From Streptomyces dengpaensis (GTDB taxonomy: Bacteria > Actinomycetota > Actinomycetes > Streptomycetales > Streptomycetaceae), in assembly GCF_002946835.1 (NCBI RefSeq), contig NZ_CP026652.1, positions 4,898,001 to 4,962,000 on the forward strand: DNA of 64,000 bases, read 5' to 3'. Positions 63,983-64,000 of this stretch are shown piece after piece (within the stretch, counting starts at the first letter, position 1; the number at the start of each line of letters is the position of its first letter). The notes under the pieces were generated by a model. It was not told the DNA's origin. It did no database searches and saw only the letters and a program-made list of their open reading frames with translations. Both the position numbers and the translations under genes were made by a program.

Positions 63983-64000
63983 GCCCGTACTTCCTTTCAG

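Overview
The window is a high-GC actinobacterial chromosome segment, almost certainly Streptomyces. The GC content is very high, GTG starts and 4-bp ATGA/GTGA gene overlaps are frequent, and afsK, afsR and afsS homologues are all present. No tRNA, rRNA, CRISPR array, insertion sequence or prophage was seen.

Region 1 (1-33 kb, with an outlier at 43.4-45.2 kb) is a scattered acyl-CoA and F420-linked catabolic network. It holds an HsaB-like flavin reductase, two enoyl-CoA hydratases, an ADP-forming acyl-CoA synthetase, a flavin monooxygenase, DoxX, two DUF35/thiolase-like (ChsH2/Ltp2-type) pairs, an acyl-CoA dehydrogenase, a Ddn-like reductase, a FadD3-like ligase, two amidohydrolases, two LLM-class (F420-type) oxidoreductases, two SDRs and an aldehyde dehydrogenase. 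Nearly all these transcription units carry the same 15-bp palindrome, CTGACGNNNCGTCAG, just upstream of their first gene. I count twelve good copies plus a degenerate one over the start codon of the only TetR gene (12799-13446). This looks like one regulon for a steroid-like or other polycyclic/lipid substrate.

Region 2 (14.6-25.8 kb) carries the afsK kinase gene and the afsR-afsS pair. A regulon-type catabolic block, a VapBC-type toxin-antitoxin pair and a tiny secreted peptide gene lie between them.

Region 3 (33.4-53.4 kb) is mostly housekeeping and regulatory. It includes a frame-disrupted gene, a Tat-exported PHP metallohydrolase, fbiC (coenzyme F420 biosynthesis, which fits the F420-type enzymes of region 1), a STAND/TPR ATPase, an ADP-ribosylglycohydrolase-like protein lacking its metal ligands, an XRE/DUF397 pair, a GPP34 protein, a membrane-anchored D-Ala-D-Ala carboxypeptidase with a long repetitive disordered N-terminus, and a polytopic membrane protein.

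Region 4 (53.6-62.4 kb) is a compact biosynthetic cluster. SbnA- and SbnB-like enzymes should make L-2,3-diaminopropionate (Dap). Between them lie a carrier-protein/membrane/tandem-C protein with the architecture of the C-terminal part of poly-epsilon-lysine synthetase (Pls), a separate NRPS with a broken C domain plus A and T domains, and an Fe(II)/2-oxoglutarate dioxygenase. The simplest reading is a split Pls-type synthetase making a Dap-based, possibly hydroxylated, homopolymer or short peptide. This is the strongest candidate for an undescribed system here. The window ends with a glutathione peroxidase and an ArsR-like regulator.
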